In this document: in pieces, positions 10,880 to 24,415 of the stretch
Position numbering within the stretch: position 1 is the first letter of the stretch
Layout: each line of letters begins with the position of its first letter
Source: Ichthyophonus hoferi
Taxonomy: Eukaryota; Opisthokonta; Ichthyosporea; Ichthyophonida; Ichthyophonidae
Direction of reading: 5' to 3'
DNA: 37,269 nt
NCBI GenBank assembly: GCA_002751075.1
Contig: NAOQ01000286.1
Coordinates: forward strand, 1 to 37,269
The notes under the pieces: model-generated
What the model was told of the DNA's origin: nothing
Databases searched by the model: none
The model's input: the letters and a program-made list of their open reading frames with translations, nothing else
Translations under genes and position numbers: made by a program

Positions 10880-12140
10880 TATACTGTGCTGACTTATAAT
10901 GTTGTTTTTGTTCTAGATGTTTCTTTGTCAATATAAGATATTAGGTATACGCTTAGGTGCAAATTATAGAATAGAAATCGTAGAATTGTATTTGACTTAT
11001 GACAAGAAAATTTCAACAAAAAAATTTAAATAAGTTTTTTAAAAAAACCTTTATTACACAGTGTTATGTAGAAAAATATTATTATATGATCATTTAATTA
11101 GGATTAGATTTATCATTGTGGACTCAAATAACATATATTATTGGATGCAAAGTCTAAGAGGTAAAACTTGGGTTTTTGTTGACTATGGTAGTTTTATCAT
11201 TGGAGTTAGATCATCGATCAACTTTAGACTTCTTCCTTCTCAATGTTGACTGTTTGTGCTTGGTTACTATGGATTTGTGGGTGCAGATTATTTAAACTTA
11301 TTTTGTGGCTCCAAGTATTTATCAGAAGTATCCTTAAATGCTCTCACCATAAAGGCCTGTATGATGATTTTATTGATTGGCAACAATAATCAAAAATTTG
11401 GTCCAGACTTATTCTGAAGACCCTGGTTATCTAGTTGGCTGCAATGTTGATATATCATTGCTACAGTGTGTAGGAAGAGATGCCCCATCATGCTGCACAC
11501 TCAATGTGGTTTGATTCTGTCTCTCATCAATATCATGGTACCATTTCTTCCTGGTTTGGAGAGTGATAGTTATCTTAATCACGTTCATTTTCAATAAATT
11601 ATTGATCTTTACTCACAACTACCTCGGTATACTTCTCATGCCTTTTTTTGTAAGATAAACACAAGACATATGTTGGTTAAAAACTCTGTGTTATAGTATC
11701 CAATAATACATTGGTGATCACCACCAGCAAGCAAAATGAGGAACCTAATGCTGTGGTAAAATTTGTACTTATATAATTATAATTTAGAACTAATGAATTG
11801 CTTTCCATGTCATAGGTAAGATGTTCAAAAGCTAAGTACTAATCTAGAACTTAAATTAGATAGCATTGCAATGTATTGTATGAGCATGTAATCAAACCCC
11901 ATAATATAATTATTTTCAATAAGGAAGTCATGCATACATGATGCCATTGGTATAGATTAAGGCTATCATCTACATCCTAAGTGAAAATAGAATCATTTAT
12001 ATCAAATTTTGAATATGTAAATGATATGTTTACTTAACAATATGAATAGCTAGTTTTGAACTAGGAATGTGACTAAAGAGTACACTGAAATATAATATAT
12101 TTAAATACTTTTACCCCTTATGAGTTTATAATATTTAAAA
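10880..12140. other. AT-rich intergenic region, unidentified
   Basis: No host gene was recognised. A 62-codon open frame at 11061-11249 (plus) and scattered short frames to about 11650 show somewhat protein-like composition but match no family I know. They could be remains of an older mobile element. A possible polyadenylation signal for the DESI-like gene (CAATAAATT) occurs at about 11590-11598. Confidence 0.3.
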
Positions 12141-12149
12141 TATTTAAAA

Positions 12150-12950
12150 TTTCATGGTTTACCTCATTGATGGTGCATTTTCAGTACGTCTTGCTCAGTT
12201 TTGAATGTAGAAGTAGTTAAGTTATTGGTTTAGTAAAAAACATCAGCATGGTTGTTAGCACATGGAACATATATGAGCATTGAGCCGCCTTAGGCAACCT
12301 TTTTCCTAATAAAGTAATGAAAAACTTCAATGTATTTGATGTTATGGTCCATTCCTTGAAGATGGCAAGGGGCTATGGTAGATTGGTTATCCTCAACCAT
12401 TATTAAAGGTCTACAATATGCACCTATACTTTCCAATGATTCAATAAACTGAAGTCCATCTTGGAAGCAGGTTGACAGGGCTATAATCACAGCCTCAATA
12501 GAGAAGGTGATTACCATTTGTGGTTTCATTGAATGTCATACCACTGGAGATTGGTCTCACTAACTGAAAGCACACAAATACTTCTTGTCTTCATGTGAAA
12601 CTAGTAACATTTATATATGCCTAAGCAGGATCTTATTTTATCTAGATGTGTTAATATTACTCTGCAATGTACCCTTAATTGTAGGAGGAATGATATACTT
12701 GAAAATCTATCTTGCACCAGTACTAGTACATGATTTGTTGGGACTAGTTGGATAAAGCATATATAGAGTATTGTCAGCTATCTATTGGACTTGTTGAGAA
12801 GTGTAAATTTCAAATGTGAGGATTGGGCTATAGGAGACTGAGTAGGCATCATTACTTGTATTAAAATATATTTTCTTTTGTCTAACTTGTTAATCCCAAT
12901 TAAGCAGTGCAATGCTCTTTGGTTCAAATTGATCAATGCCCATATTATTT
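12150..12950 (-). mobile_element. Ty1/copia LTR retrotransposon fossil (RNase H and end of pol)
   Basis: On the minus strand an open stretch at 12290-12529 reads like the copia RNase H domain: an E-A-x-x-I-A-L-S segment, then EDNQST (family: DNQSA), then a HIKYIEVFHYFIR-like helix (family: HIDIRYHFIRE). Flanking sequence on both sides keeps copia-like character, including an ADVF segment downstream (family: ADIFTK). The copy is broken in several places and no LTRs were recognised, so it is old. The limits given are approximate. It is treated as a fossil with no function. Confidence 0.65.
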
Positions 12951-13924
12951 CCGTACTCAGAATTTGAAATACATGCTATATTCTTTTATAATGTAATTAG
13001 GCAATGTGAGTGGCACCATATATATATGATTTACTTTATTTAGACTAATTGCATTATAGATCTTATCACACCTTCATACACTTCAATTGTATCCAATTCG
13101 AGTTTAATCTGAATGATTGGCTTATAACTATCTTATCTAGAGTATATGCAGAACCACCAATTACTGGTTCTAATTATGATTCCTCAAATACAATTAATAA
13201 TGCTAGTATTATAATTCCATGTCCTGTTTTTAGTAGCAGCTAATCAATATGTTTTTAGTCTCAACATAAGGACACATTGAGGACTTTATCAATGACCTAT
13301 ATAAGTAATGTTCTGGTAATTATTTAATATTATGAATAGTTATTCCTTCATATGAACTTATCTCTAAACCAACACAATTACACTACATACTGATAGAAAT
13401 GTGTTTCAATTAAGACAGAACCTTGTAAATTTAAACTTCAAACACTATTATATATACCTAATATATATTTTTACTTGTGATATGTAGATATTTATGTAGA
13501 AACTATACATTTGAATTGTAAAAAGTGCAAGTGCCTTAACTACAAAATCAATTTGGTCAATATTGTTTGAAAGCCTAAAAACATGATTGACTATTATGAT
13601 TGGCTGGATAACTTAATAACTAATAGAATGATAATTTAAATACATATAGTTAGTTTTTATTTCAATTCTAATCATAAGTGTAAATATTAAAAGCATATGT
13701 GATTAGAAATTATCAATTTCATTGTATTTTTATATACTATTTTATTTCTAAATCATTTTAAAAATTAATTTTATATTGTTCTAATAATATCAATGTATTA
13801 GAGTATGCATATAAAGTATAGTATGAAAACCAATGTTGTATCTTATATAATGACATTATATTAAAGCAATAAATGTCACATTATTTGTACTAGTTTTATA
13901 TTTAACAATATCTTATTAGACGAC

Positions 13925-14056
13925 ATGGTTCTGAAAACAGAGAATGAAAGGATAATCCAAAGGAGGGGAAGGAAAAAAATCAAGGTAATATATAAGGAAC
14001 TTAAGAAGTGCAATAGAATGGTCGTGGAGAAATATACACAAATGTTGCCCAAGTAA
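13925..14056 (+). CDS. Unassigned 43-residue basic ORF
   Basis: A short frame starting MVLKTENERIIQRRGRKKIK and ending QMLPK stands out because it is rich in Lys/Arg and less AT-rich than its surroundings. An acceptor-like TATTAG lies just upstream and a GTAATA after KKIK could be a donor, so it might be one exon of a larger gene. I do not recognise the family. It could equally be chance; no promoter or partner exon is evident. Confidence 0.15.
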   Translation: MVLKTENERIIQRRGRKKIKVIYKELKKCNRMVVEKYTQMLPK

Positions 14057-14548
14057 TTATTTTTGGCTGGACAGATTTATAATCTCTTATTTTATTTTAT
14101 TTTTATTGCTATCCCACTGTCATGTATAAATGTAAAACCATTAGTGGTTTCCCATCACCACTTATATATGACATATGGCATCCACTCTCCTCTACTTTTT
14201 TATTGACAACCATGTCACAGATTGATTATGCATTTACTGGCCCAGTCTGTCTAATTAAACATATATTTATATTGTATAAAACACTATATTTAAATATTCA
14301 GCTGGAAAATTAATGTATTAGTACATTATATATGCATTTATGTTTGTGTTTGTATGTGACACTACATTTTAGTATATAATGGATTATGATTCAAATATAT
14401 ATTTATACATCCTTGCATATTTTAACTTTATGTATGCTAAATATAGTTACACATTATTGCACGATTATGGGTGTCTATATTTATATTTATAATATTGTAT
14501 GCATATTAATTCTGTAGCATATATTTTGTACATATAAATACATAATAC

Positions 14549-14625
14549 TTACTTACTTACTTACTTACTTTACATATATAAAAGCATATATACACACATA
14601 TACACATATACACATATACACATTC
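14549..14625. repeat. (ACTT)n followed by (ACACAT/ATACAC)n simple repeats
   Basis: Six ACTT units followed shortly by alternating ATACACAT units in otherwise AT-rich intergenic DNA. Confidence 0.85.
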
Positions 14626-15408
14626 ACCAAACCCTACCAGTATGAAAACCAACCCTTAGCAGACTGTGGGGTGGTACTAGCTGCCTCTTCTTGTAACCTG
14701 CAGTATTTTTTGCCATCTAGCATATAAATTTATGGTTTTCTCCATTACTGGGCAAGTCCCTCAGCAATGGATATAGAAGTAAAGAAGGGGTTATGTTGGC
14801 GTGATGTGATCAGACAGTCAATCTAGATTAATACTTTAGAGACGTCTTGCAATTACAAGTTAAAGGGAATACAACTGGTAGCATATGGCACATTATTTAT
14901 AATTTTATACATTGACGTGAGCGTTTCTTCACTTATAATACCCAGATTATATAGTACAATTGTACTTCAAATCCATTTTTTTCAAGTATGTATACCTAAG
15001 CATCACACATTATTCCATTACGATGTGTTAGGAAAAATTATACGCATATGCTCTAAATGTTATAAATGAAATTGCCATTTTAATGTTATTTGTGGTATTA
15101 GCCTTATAAAATCTCACTGTACCTTACAACTTTTCTAACCTTAGTGAGTTTGAATACCTGACTGGAGTCATAATCCAAACATATAAGCTAAACTGACCCA
15201 TATGTTTATGCTATTGTCCACATTTTCCCCAACTACCTAGTACACTCTATTCAAAGATAGTCTACAGCAGTATAACCATGGCATCTTAATATCATTGATA
15301 GAATGCAGTTGATGAAAGGGTATTAATTATATAGGTGCAGCTTGTAAAGTCTGTAATTGGTATCATAAATCATAAGGCTAAGCAATGTTTACACTACCGA
15401 TCATAACG

Positions 15409-15740
15409 TTTTATTGGCTGCTAATGTCATAGGATATTATTATTGGTCGATAAGACGCACCATGAGCCAGGTTTAAGATGGAAAAATTAAAATGAGAAAA
15501 AAAATAAACTGGAAGAATCTAACAACAGTAAATTAAGTAAATACAATTGAAATGATTTATTTATCTGTTTAAACTTATAGTATTATACTTAATTTCTTGT
15601 AAAATAATATTAAATATATAGTTTAGTATGTGCTCTTGTAGTTTGTCTCTCTTACTCAAGATAAGCACAATCTAGATGTAATTGCCTTAAAGTTAGATCC
15701 GGTATAGCATTGGGCAATACAACATCAAGAGCCCAATCAG
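15409..15740 (+). promoter_or_regulatory. Probable NOB1 promoter with CCAAT/ATTGG motifs
   Basis: Upstream of the NOB1 start codon are ATTGG at 15413-15417 and 15442-15446, and ATTGG/CCAAT at 15709-15713 and 15733-15737. The pairs sit roughly 450 and 150-180 bp before the ATG. CCAAT boxes bind NF-Y/HAP complexes in animals and fungi, so these are candidate promoter elements. The same motif recurs upstream of RPS7 and between the two left-hand genes. The transcription start is not resolved. Confidence 0.35.
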
Positions 15741-15890
15741 AAGATAAATAGAACTACACGCATTACACGCACGTGGGCACTTTGACTTCATGATTTCATG
15801 ATGGTATTGATCTCGACTAAATAGTGTAGTGTAGATAGCACCATTTATTGTTCAATAATAAATTTATTGAAGGACTTAGTAGAAACCATC

Positions 15891-18800
15891 ATGGCATCAC
15901 AAGGAGAGGCTATTATGGAGGCTACGGCCACTGAAGTGGCTGCAAGCATCACGCCTGAAGCACAGTCGGAAACTGCCACCACTAAGGTTCCCATTTCCGG
16001 TAAATAGTTCTTGAGAGTAGCATTGCAGCACCTCGCATATATAGTTAGTTCACCATACATGAACAATAACATAAATGTGCTTTTAAAAGTGAACATATAC
16101 ATTGGTATAATGTTATACTAACCAAATTACATCTCTCCTTGCTCACTAACTTTATCATACCTTACATTTGTTTTTTTTAGTCACCTATTATATGGGTAAA
16201 ATTTACTGATATAACCATTAATGCAATTTACTAATGCATATAATCTTCTCACAGAGACGTTACAAATTAAGTATATTAAATAGTTAGGATAGAAATATGT
16301 TGCTGTTTGAAATATTTGAATAGATTCGGGTCTTTCAGCCTGTATATATAGACTGATACGGTATAAGCGCTTATACTTGTATTGGTTATTTTGATGTACC
16401 AACGTAGAGTCAAAGAGAGTAGGGTGGAAAGGCCATACTGAATTTTTTGTTGTTGTGTGTGTAGCTGCATAACATGTTTTTAATATATATATTCCTTGTG
16501 AACTAGAAAAAAAAAATCCATTGGATGTAGGCACAGGAGTAAAATGTGATCATATATCCCAACCATCTTTACCTTTTAGGTGTATATTCAAGAGTAACTC
16601 TTTAAACTCCAATAGCCATAACTGATTAGGTAAATCTTTGAAACATATTTAACTCAATGTTTATCTCTACAGATGACCCTTTTAAGAACAGAAAGTCTCG
16701 TGTGGAAGTGCTTGTGGTTGATACAGCTGCACTAATTAAGGTGTGTAGGTAGATTTGAAAGGGTAACTGTTTGGTGTTATGTATCTATCGGTATGAATCT
16801 ATATTGCAGGATGTGGGAGTAGAAGGTGATAGAATCTAAGTATCGTGTTATTGTTTTTGTTCTTGTTGCATCTTTCCTATATCACGGAGTCTTTTCAAAA
16901 GAACATTAATATGTGATAGCAACGCTAAAAATAACTTATCACCTGTAGATATACAGCACACCCGGTTATGCTTATATGTAGATATGCAACGATCCTATTA
17001 GCCCTATAAAGCATACGGCCACATGATTTCTTTCAATTCGTTTGCTAGAAAAAAAAATAAAAAAATAAACAAAACTGACCCATACACTCGTTTTGAACCT
17101 TCGCGTACACGACTTGCTATATATTATGAATAAATAGATATGCCCTTTGCGGCTTTATATATAGGTGCATACGACTGCAGACATCTGTGTGTGCATAATA
17201 TTATTTAAAAATAGATAATTAAGATTGTATTGGATAAAACATCATAATATGCACATGACTGATAATAGATTATGGATGACTGGCAGAGCTTGGTTTAACC
17301 ACAAAAATATTGACTCCTGCAAAGCAGTTATATAATCTATATATACAATCATCTCATTGCTTGCCATAGGTCAGAATAGTTCGCTTATTTAAAATTTAAA
17401 TTGTATACATCCACTCTTATTGGTCATTGTCGGTTATAAGTGATGTCATCTAAAATTACCCTTTATAGAGCTCTGGAAATATTGCAATATCAGAGCTACA
17501 TATCTTGTATATTCATCTCAATATTCTTTCTGATTATTCCAGGGAAGTGTAACAATATATATGCATGTTGGTCTTTCTATCCAGCCCCTCAAACGAACAA
17601 ATAGAATTATCAGCCATTCATTTCTTGTTATACTCCCTCTTCTCCTTAATAGGGTACACGTTTGGACGAATTTTCCGACAAGATGGTTACTATCAGAGAG
17701 GTAGTAGATGAGGTGAGAGATCGTCGTGCCCGTCAGGCCCTGGAACTGATTCCTTTTGAATTGACTTTTAGGGAACCTTCAGATGAGGCTATTCATGCTG
17801 GTAAGTATGTCTAAGAGTGGTTTGGTTAGAGTATTGTATGTTGATTCTTATATATCTTTTCCACTATGCTATACAGTATTTACCATACTCTCATGTTCTC
17901 CGTTTAAAACGTTTAAAAACAAGTGTTTCACCGTACATTTAGTTTGCCTTTAGCCCCCCATCCGCCACAAGGACTAAACACGACTCTGTGATTAGTTTAC
18001 TTTGCAGTTGCCTATAAAAATTATCCTGTGTTATTTGTTTTAATGCTTGATATTGACCACGGTATCCTATATCTTCCTCTACCTATTTCTCTCATTTCTA
18101 GTCAGTGAATTTGCCAAAAAGACTGGTGACTATCGTAGTCTGTCCACCACTGACTTAAAGGTGCTTGCTTTGGCCTATATGATGGAGAAGGAAATTGTGG
18201 GCTCAGTCGCTCACCTGAGAACAGAGCCAATCCGGAAAGGGGTTAGTGCTTCCTCCACCCCCCACCCTATCTTATTCGTTTTTCAATTTCCTATTATATT
18301 TCCTTCATCGCTAATTTATGACTCGTGTATCTCTTTCTTTCTTGGTGTATTTGAGTACCTACATCTAGCATATATTATATATGAATTTGCACCAGAAACG
18401 AACCTACACATTAAGGCCTATTGTTGTTTGCGACTCGATACTCGATATTATACAAACACATGGCCTAAATTAAAATATATAAAGTATATATATCTACCCG
18501 CGCTGTCCTTCCACTGGCTCATTCTTCATTCCTATTTAGATATAGGCTCTCATTATGTATGTCGTTCCTTAGGTTCAGGTTAAGGGCGGTGGAGCTATGC
18601 GCAAGGAAAACAAGACAGCTGCGGGTATTCTTATGGCCTCTTCCACCAAGGCCACCAAGGTACTACCCCACTACCTGCCTATTCTTGCCTGTACCTTTAT
18701 ACGTAATATATAGCTCTCTTATTACCTTTTATTTTTTATTTCATTTCATTTCATAGTCTGTTTTCTTGTATTTTTTTCACTTTGGTTATTCTACATATAT

Positions 18801-21800
18801 ACATGCAATATATCTTATTCGGCATCCTTCCTATATTTATCTTGTTGGGGGGTCTTGATTAACTAACTAACTATCACTCACCTCCAGAGTACACCTAAGC
18901 CATCCACCTCTACCGTACCTACCACCATTACACCAGGTAAGCAGTCAGGCTTATTACTGTTCAATGTATACAATGCGTGTAGAGAACTAGAAAACTGCAG
19001 CTGTGAACGGACAAATGTTTAGGCATTCAAACGAAGGGATCTATATGTGGGGTGATGTTGAAGTAGGTGTATGTTTATATGACCTAAACCCTCATTGGAT
19101 GTTTTTTCTATTCTATATCTCCTTTCCTAACTATATTTCTGTTCAATATAATACCAACCAGCCCATATACACCAAGAAACTGTCTGTGAGGAGGAGAAGG
19201 TGGTAGAGGAGCCTACTGTAGAGGAGGTACAGAAGGTAGAGGAGCCAGTTGCTACCCCTGTGGAGAGTCTAAGTGAAGCCGTAAAAGACATGTCTCTTGA
19301 AGGCCATGATGTCAGTGGGTAAGTAGAGTGCTTGCTACACATGTTTTTGTCAACTTATTTCTGTTGTTATCTCTATGTGTTCCTATGATGTACCCCATAC
19401 TATCTTATCTACATTCTCCTTTCCTTGCTTGATATTTCTAAGGTCTTTTTAACTCGGTTTTTTGACGTACTTTATCCGGTAGTCAAGTCACCTATAATTT
19501 ACACTTACTACACTTCTCTTGCTTCATCTACGTCCTTAAAATGCAATCCTGTTGTATATATAGTACATAGCATTCTACGATACATAAATACGTGTGAATA
19601 TTCTACACCTCTCCCCTATTCACTACTAACCCATGACTTCATGCTAGTATGTTAGTTGTCAGACTCTCATTTAAATCTTTTTACACGCATTGTTAGCACA
19701 CATAGAAAATAGCCCCACATGAGCTTCTACCGCAATGTCCATACGTTACTGTATAACGGTATGTTTGTCATTAGAGCTCTATTTAACTCTTTCTACCAAT
19801 GTTCTCAGCACCCAATCAGAGAAGACGTCCACCACTACGCCTGACAATGCACCCAAGAAGGAGAAGGGCAACAATGCCGACCTGAAAAAGTATGGATGGG
19901 GCAGCTTTGACGTTGAGGCTGATGATCCGAACAGTTGGATTACTCCCGAGAATTTTAAGGCCATGAATAAGAATCAGTTTGATCCTTTTGGAGATACTGT
20001 GGTCGACAAGAAGGTTAAAGTGGCTTGTCTCACCACGGATTTTGCTATGCAGGTATGGTGTAGTAATTGTTGCTATATAACATATAATATAACATACGTT
20101 GCAGAGGAGGGGGTGTGACTGATACTATTACTACAATTTTCTTATTTACATTACTCCAATATACTTTAACTTTCAAAACATTTAGTTGTGCCATACTACT
20201 AAACAGCGAATGATACGGAAATAAATACTCCATTAACATTTAAAACAAATGCTTGTCAATGATTGGTGTGTCTAATTACCTAATTATATTTACAAATATT
20301 AGAATCATGGGGTCTTAAACTGGAAAATTATGAAAATTCGGAGGGATTTAAACTATTCAACCCGGCATGTATCTATAGATACAATAGGTTGATATAGTAT
20401 ATACATGTGTGTATGTATTGTTATACTATATTCGGTTAATAAAGATGCTAAGCTTGAGTGATTGGTTATCTAGATATACAATTAAATGATTAACCTAATA
20501 CGGATATACCGCTAGTTATTATATATGGGTATCTAGAATGACTGAAACTGCGCTGATGCCTAATATACTTTACATTTTATTACATATACTATATATGTTT
20601 AGGTTTAATCTGCATAATATATATATATATATCCGCACACCGTAAAAGTTCAAATAAAACCTTGTTATGCTATGCCATTTTTGACAATCGCCTTGGCATT
20701 TCTAAACTATCTCGACTAATGCATGATTATATTACACTTTATTACTGTATTTCAATGTAGTATTAATGTAGTATTATCTTACACTATATTCCTATTTTAC
20801 ATTGCATTAACTGTAATATATTTTGCAAAACAATATATTTTCCTAGAATATTAATGGATATGTATTTAACTCAAAGAAATATTTTATATTATGTTAAGCA
20901 ATATGTAACGTTTTTACTCACATATTCACCAAACACCTACCTATCTACCCTTCAGAACGTACTTATCCAAATGGGTCTCCACGTAGTATCTATTGATGGT
21001 ATGCTTATTCGTCGTGCCAAAACTTTTGTGCTCAAATGCCAGGCTTGCTTCACGTAAGTAAACAGTACTTTTGATGTGCTGTTGTATTATTTCCCCGTTG
21101 GTATATTGATTATTTGCTGTCATTAGTTGTTCTGTGTGATAGTCACCACCTGCGAATACATTTCATTAACTATAGTATAGTATGATAATATAGTATGATA
21201 GTATAGTCTAATAATAATATGAGAATCTAGCAATGTGATATAGTAGGATAGACAAAGTAATATAATACAACACATGCACTTCCACACACACCAATATATA
21301 TATATATATATAACAGAGATGCGCTGATTTATTTGTGTAAACTATATATCTTTCTCTTGCTCTTTTGTTTTTCTTTTTCTTTTTCTTTTTTAACCTCCCT
21401 GCATTATCCCTCATATCTTTTCAACTCTCATCATTATTCCTAATATACAGTTCTCATACTAATGTATAACCCACATACATACAGGGTAACTAAACATATG
21501 GAGAAACAGTTCTGTCCTAGCTGTGGAAATGCTACTCTCTTCAAGGTGGCAGTTAGTATTGACAAGAAAGGTGTCACGCACTATATTACCAGAGCAAATA
21601 CAAAGCTAAACCTTCGTGGTACTAAGGTAATAGTTATGTTTGCATATGTATGCTGTGCCGAAAAGAAAAGTTGGTATATTACCTTTGATAAATCTGGGCC
21701 TTTATAGGCTTAATAACGTATGCACCAGATATATAGCCAATCGTTTAATTGGCAGCCACCAGTTACAATAGTATGATTTTATTTTGATATGGGCTAGCCT

Positions 21801-22959
21801 ATTTTCATTTACAGGGATCGTATAGATGAAAATATTAATATATTATAAAATTTAATTTAAGAGATAACTATTCATTGGCTATTACATGATGGCTTTGATA
21901 AGGATAGTTTAGTAATTGGTCTCAATGGAAAAGGATATGCTGTTCTGTATGTTATAAGATTGTTAACTGCGAATGAATACGACATAGCTTTAAATACTGA
22001 CTTTATTTTTGTGATTTCTTTTTAGTTTTCCATTCCAGCCCCTCAGTCTGGAAGAAACGCACACAACCTGATCTTGAGAGAAGATCAAAAGGAATACCAA
22101 CGGGTATGTGGCCCTTCTACGATTAACCTTCCCAGTCTTCCCTATCATTGGCCTAATGTGTTATTCTCTTTTTTCCTTCTTTAAGCACAGATCAACAAAA
22201 AAAAATCTTATACTTTTGTTCTCCTATTGGATAGAAGCTTAATAGTTTTGATAACTGGACTTTTTAAATAGTAGAGCAAACTAATGACTTGGTCAATAAT
22301 ATAATAACAAATGATATTATTTTCAACTATTCTAGCTAAAGAAGGTTTATATATATTGTATAGCAAGCAAACAGTCAATCTCACCCCTATCCCCCTTCCC
22401 TGCAGGCTCTTAAGCAGAAAAAGGACAAGGCCTACGATGTATTCGACCAAGAATTTAACACTGCCACTCCTTTCAAGGATAAATACCAACATGGTATATT
22501 ACCCCCACCTACCTTCATTGTCGCTTTTGCCATACACGATTATCCTATTATCACCATCAAACATACTTATATTTTATCCGCATCTTTACTATGCATATAC
22601 CTATAGAGATTCACACGTACACCCCTATATATATATTGTACTCCAAGTTTTCCACCTACAATAATCTCTTAATCACAACCGGTTGTCTTGGTCTTGTTAC
22701 CTCCATCTTCTCTCTTAAGGTATATTTGGACTCAGCACACTATTTTTTCTCTATTTATACTAAATATTATATCTCTTTACACCAATTAGACCAAAACAGC
22801 TTATACATATGCATATACTCTACCCTGGTGTGTATTTTATCTAATATCTTCTTTTTTTTCTACTACTATACAGATATTGTGATCGGATACGGCAGGAAAA
22901 ATCCCAATGCTGTCAAAAGAACTGGAAACAGGAAGAAAAAACACAGCAATCTTGACTAG
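15891..22959 (+). CDS. NOB1: NOB1, 20S pre-rRNA D-site endonuclease (13 exons)
   Basis: NOB1 is the PIN-domain endonuclease that cuts 20S pre-rRNA at site D to make the mature 18S 3' end inside late pre-40S particles. Exons: 15891-15999, 16673-16740, 17653-17800, 18102-18241, 18573-18659, 18888-18936, 19162-19318, 19809-20052, 20956-21053, 21485-21626, 22026-22103, 22406-22493, 22874-22959. All phases agree; the product is 497 residues. The PIN domain spans about 46-150: VLVVDTAALIK (catalytic Asp about 53), TIREVVDEVRD (Glu about 75) and TGDYRSLSTTDLKVLAL (Asp about 126). A Glu/Thr/Pro-rich linker (about 160-300) leads to WITPENF and VACLTTDFAMQNVL, highly conserved in the family. The zinc ribbon uses Cys 362, 365, 377 and 380 (CQAC and CPSC). 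The basic C-terminus GRKNPN...RKKK matches the family tail. Start chosen as the only upstream ATG in frame with the first exon. No broken or missing key residue is seen. Confidence 0.97.
21170..21320. repeat. Imperfect ATAGTATGATA repeats and (TA)n in a NOB1 intron
   Basis: Short imperfect repeats of ATAGTATGATA, followed by a TA dinucleotide run near 21293-21312, all inside the intron between NOB1 exons 9 and 10. Non-coding. Confidence 0.6.
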
Positions 22960-23865
22960 GGTTGATGTGATTGATTTTTTATTATTATTCATTTAGTTTC
23001 CTTCATTTATTTTGGTCACAAGGTGGAATAGTTATTAAATACTTAAAAGGCATATTTATATATATATTCATGTAGTGACTTATAGAAGGGTAATGGAGCA
23101 GTGTAAAGGACCGCGGAATACGGGGTATATGTATACCTATCATTACTATCTCTGTTAGTATACTGATAGATATACAGTATTAGTATAGTTTAACTTTTTA
23201 AAAGATAGACGAATATACTCTCACTTATCCTCTATTTACCCGCTAGTTCTCTGTTCTATCTACAAGTGTACGAACGTAAGTAAGCTACACAACTATATTC
23301 TATATTCAATACCTCGTAGTATTGAAGCCTTCATTCTAGGAGGCAAGCCAAGTGTTCAACTTTTTTTAATTCTAAGCCGCCATTGGTGTGGGCAAATGGT
23401 AATACTGGTTAGCAGAAGTTTTGGTCTTGATGACTATAAAAGATGCACACTTATTTGCATTACATATCACTTATGCCTGTGAATGACCGCTGGAAAAGGG
23501 CTATGCTGCTAAATACAGGGCTTGTCATAGATCGTTTTTGTGATAAACTAACTCGCATACACTGTTTTACCTATTTCGTGGTTATGTTTATATTTTTTAA
23601 GTCAATTGCGGTCTACTTGTGCCAAAAATTGGCCTATATGAACTGAACTGTATTGGTTTCGTATACCCTTTACTTTTATGGAGCCATCGTATTATTTAAA
23701 TCTAATCTGAAAGCGTGAGCATTAATATGCTTACTATACAATATATAATGGTTTTTCTCCTTAATCGTGTTATAGGTTAATTCATGGTGGCCTTACATAA
23801 TGGGGTAGGGTTAGAGTTAGGATTGTAATTTATTTATCTGTTTCTACCTTGAGGTGAGGCATTTT
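22960..23865. other. Intergenic region downstream of NOB1
   Basis: An ATTAAA variant polyadenylation signal at 23034-23039, about 75 bases after the NOB1 stop, probably ends the transcript. The remainder is AT-rich. A 67-codon plus-strand frame at 23443-23646 has no recognisable domain. No gene was identified. Confidence 0.4.
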
Positions 23866-23997
23866 AAAAAAAAAAAAAAAAAAAATGTACTACCTACCGT
23901 ACTTGTGAGTGGCGCAGCAACCAATTTTAAAATTAGAAATAAATGGGTGGTAGCAATTAGTTAATGTTATAGCACTCTTGGTTTTCGTTCTCCGGTC
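23866..23997. repeat. Left copy of gap-flanking duplicate (poly-A plus about 110 bp)
   Basis: Twenty A residues are followed by a sequence that reappears right after the gap, including GTGAGTGGCGCAGCAACC and GGGTGGTAGCAATT. This copy mostly carries extra single bases relative to the right-hand copy, the signature of an uncorrected read end rather than of evolution. Confidence 0.85.
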
Positions 23998-24415
23998 NNN
24001 NNNNNNNNNNNNNNNNNNNNNNNNNNNNNNNNNNNNNNNNNNNNNNNNNNNNNNNNNNNNNNNNNNNNNNNNNNNNNNNNNNNNNNNNNNNNNNNNNNNN
24101 NNNNNNNNNNNNNNNNNNNNNNNNNNNNNNNNNNNNNNNNNNNNNNNNNNNNNNNNNNNNNNNNNNNNNNNNNNNNNNNNNNNNNNNNNNNNNNNNNNNN
24201 NNNNNNNNNNNNNNNNNNNNNNNNNNNNNNNNNNNNNNNNNNNNNNNNNNNNNNNNNNNNNNNNNNNNNNNNNNNNNNNNNNNNNNNNNNNNNNNNNNNN
24301 NNNNNNNNNNNNNNNNNNNNNNNNNNNNNNNNNNNNNNNNNNNNNNNNNNNNNNNNNNNNNNNNNNNNNNNNNNNNNNNNNNNNNNNNNNNNNNNNNNNN
24401 NNNNNNNNNNNNNNN
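23998..24415. other. Assembly gap (418 N)
   Basis: A run of unknown bases. Frames reported across it are meaningless. The flanks carry the same sequence, so the true gap is probably zero or negative in length. Confidence 0.98.

Noticed and set aside
11061-11249. 62-codon plus-strand frame after the duplicated exon
   Set aside because: No recognisable domain, no splice signals that place it in the DESI-like gene, and flanking frames are closed.
14637-14704. Minus-strand exon-like stretch with TPQSAKGWFSYW between an acceptor and a donor
   Set aside because: The GWFS motif recalls VPS13 proteins (NKGWFSWLW), but no neighbouring exons with chorein-domain similarity were found on the minus strand, so one short motif is not enough.
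16181-16534. 117-codon and overlapping 64-codon minus-strand frames
   Set aside because: They lie in NOB1 intron 1, have low-complexity AT-driven composition and no domain.
23801-23830. GGGTAGGGTTAGAGTTAGG, telomere-like
   Set aside because: Only two or three imperfect units; too short to be an interstitial telomere and more likely chance.
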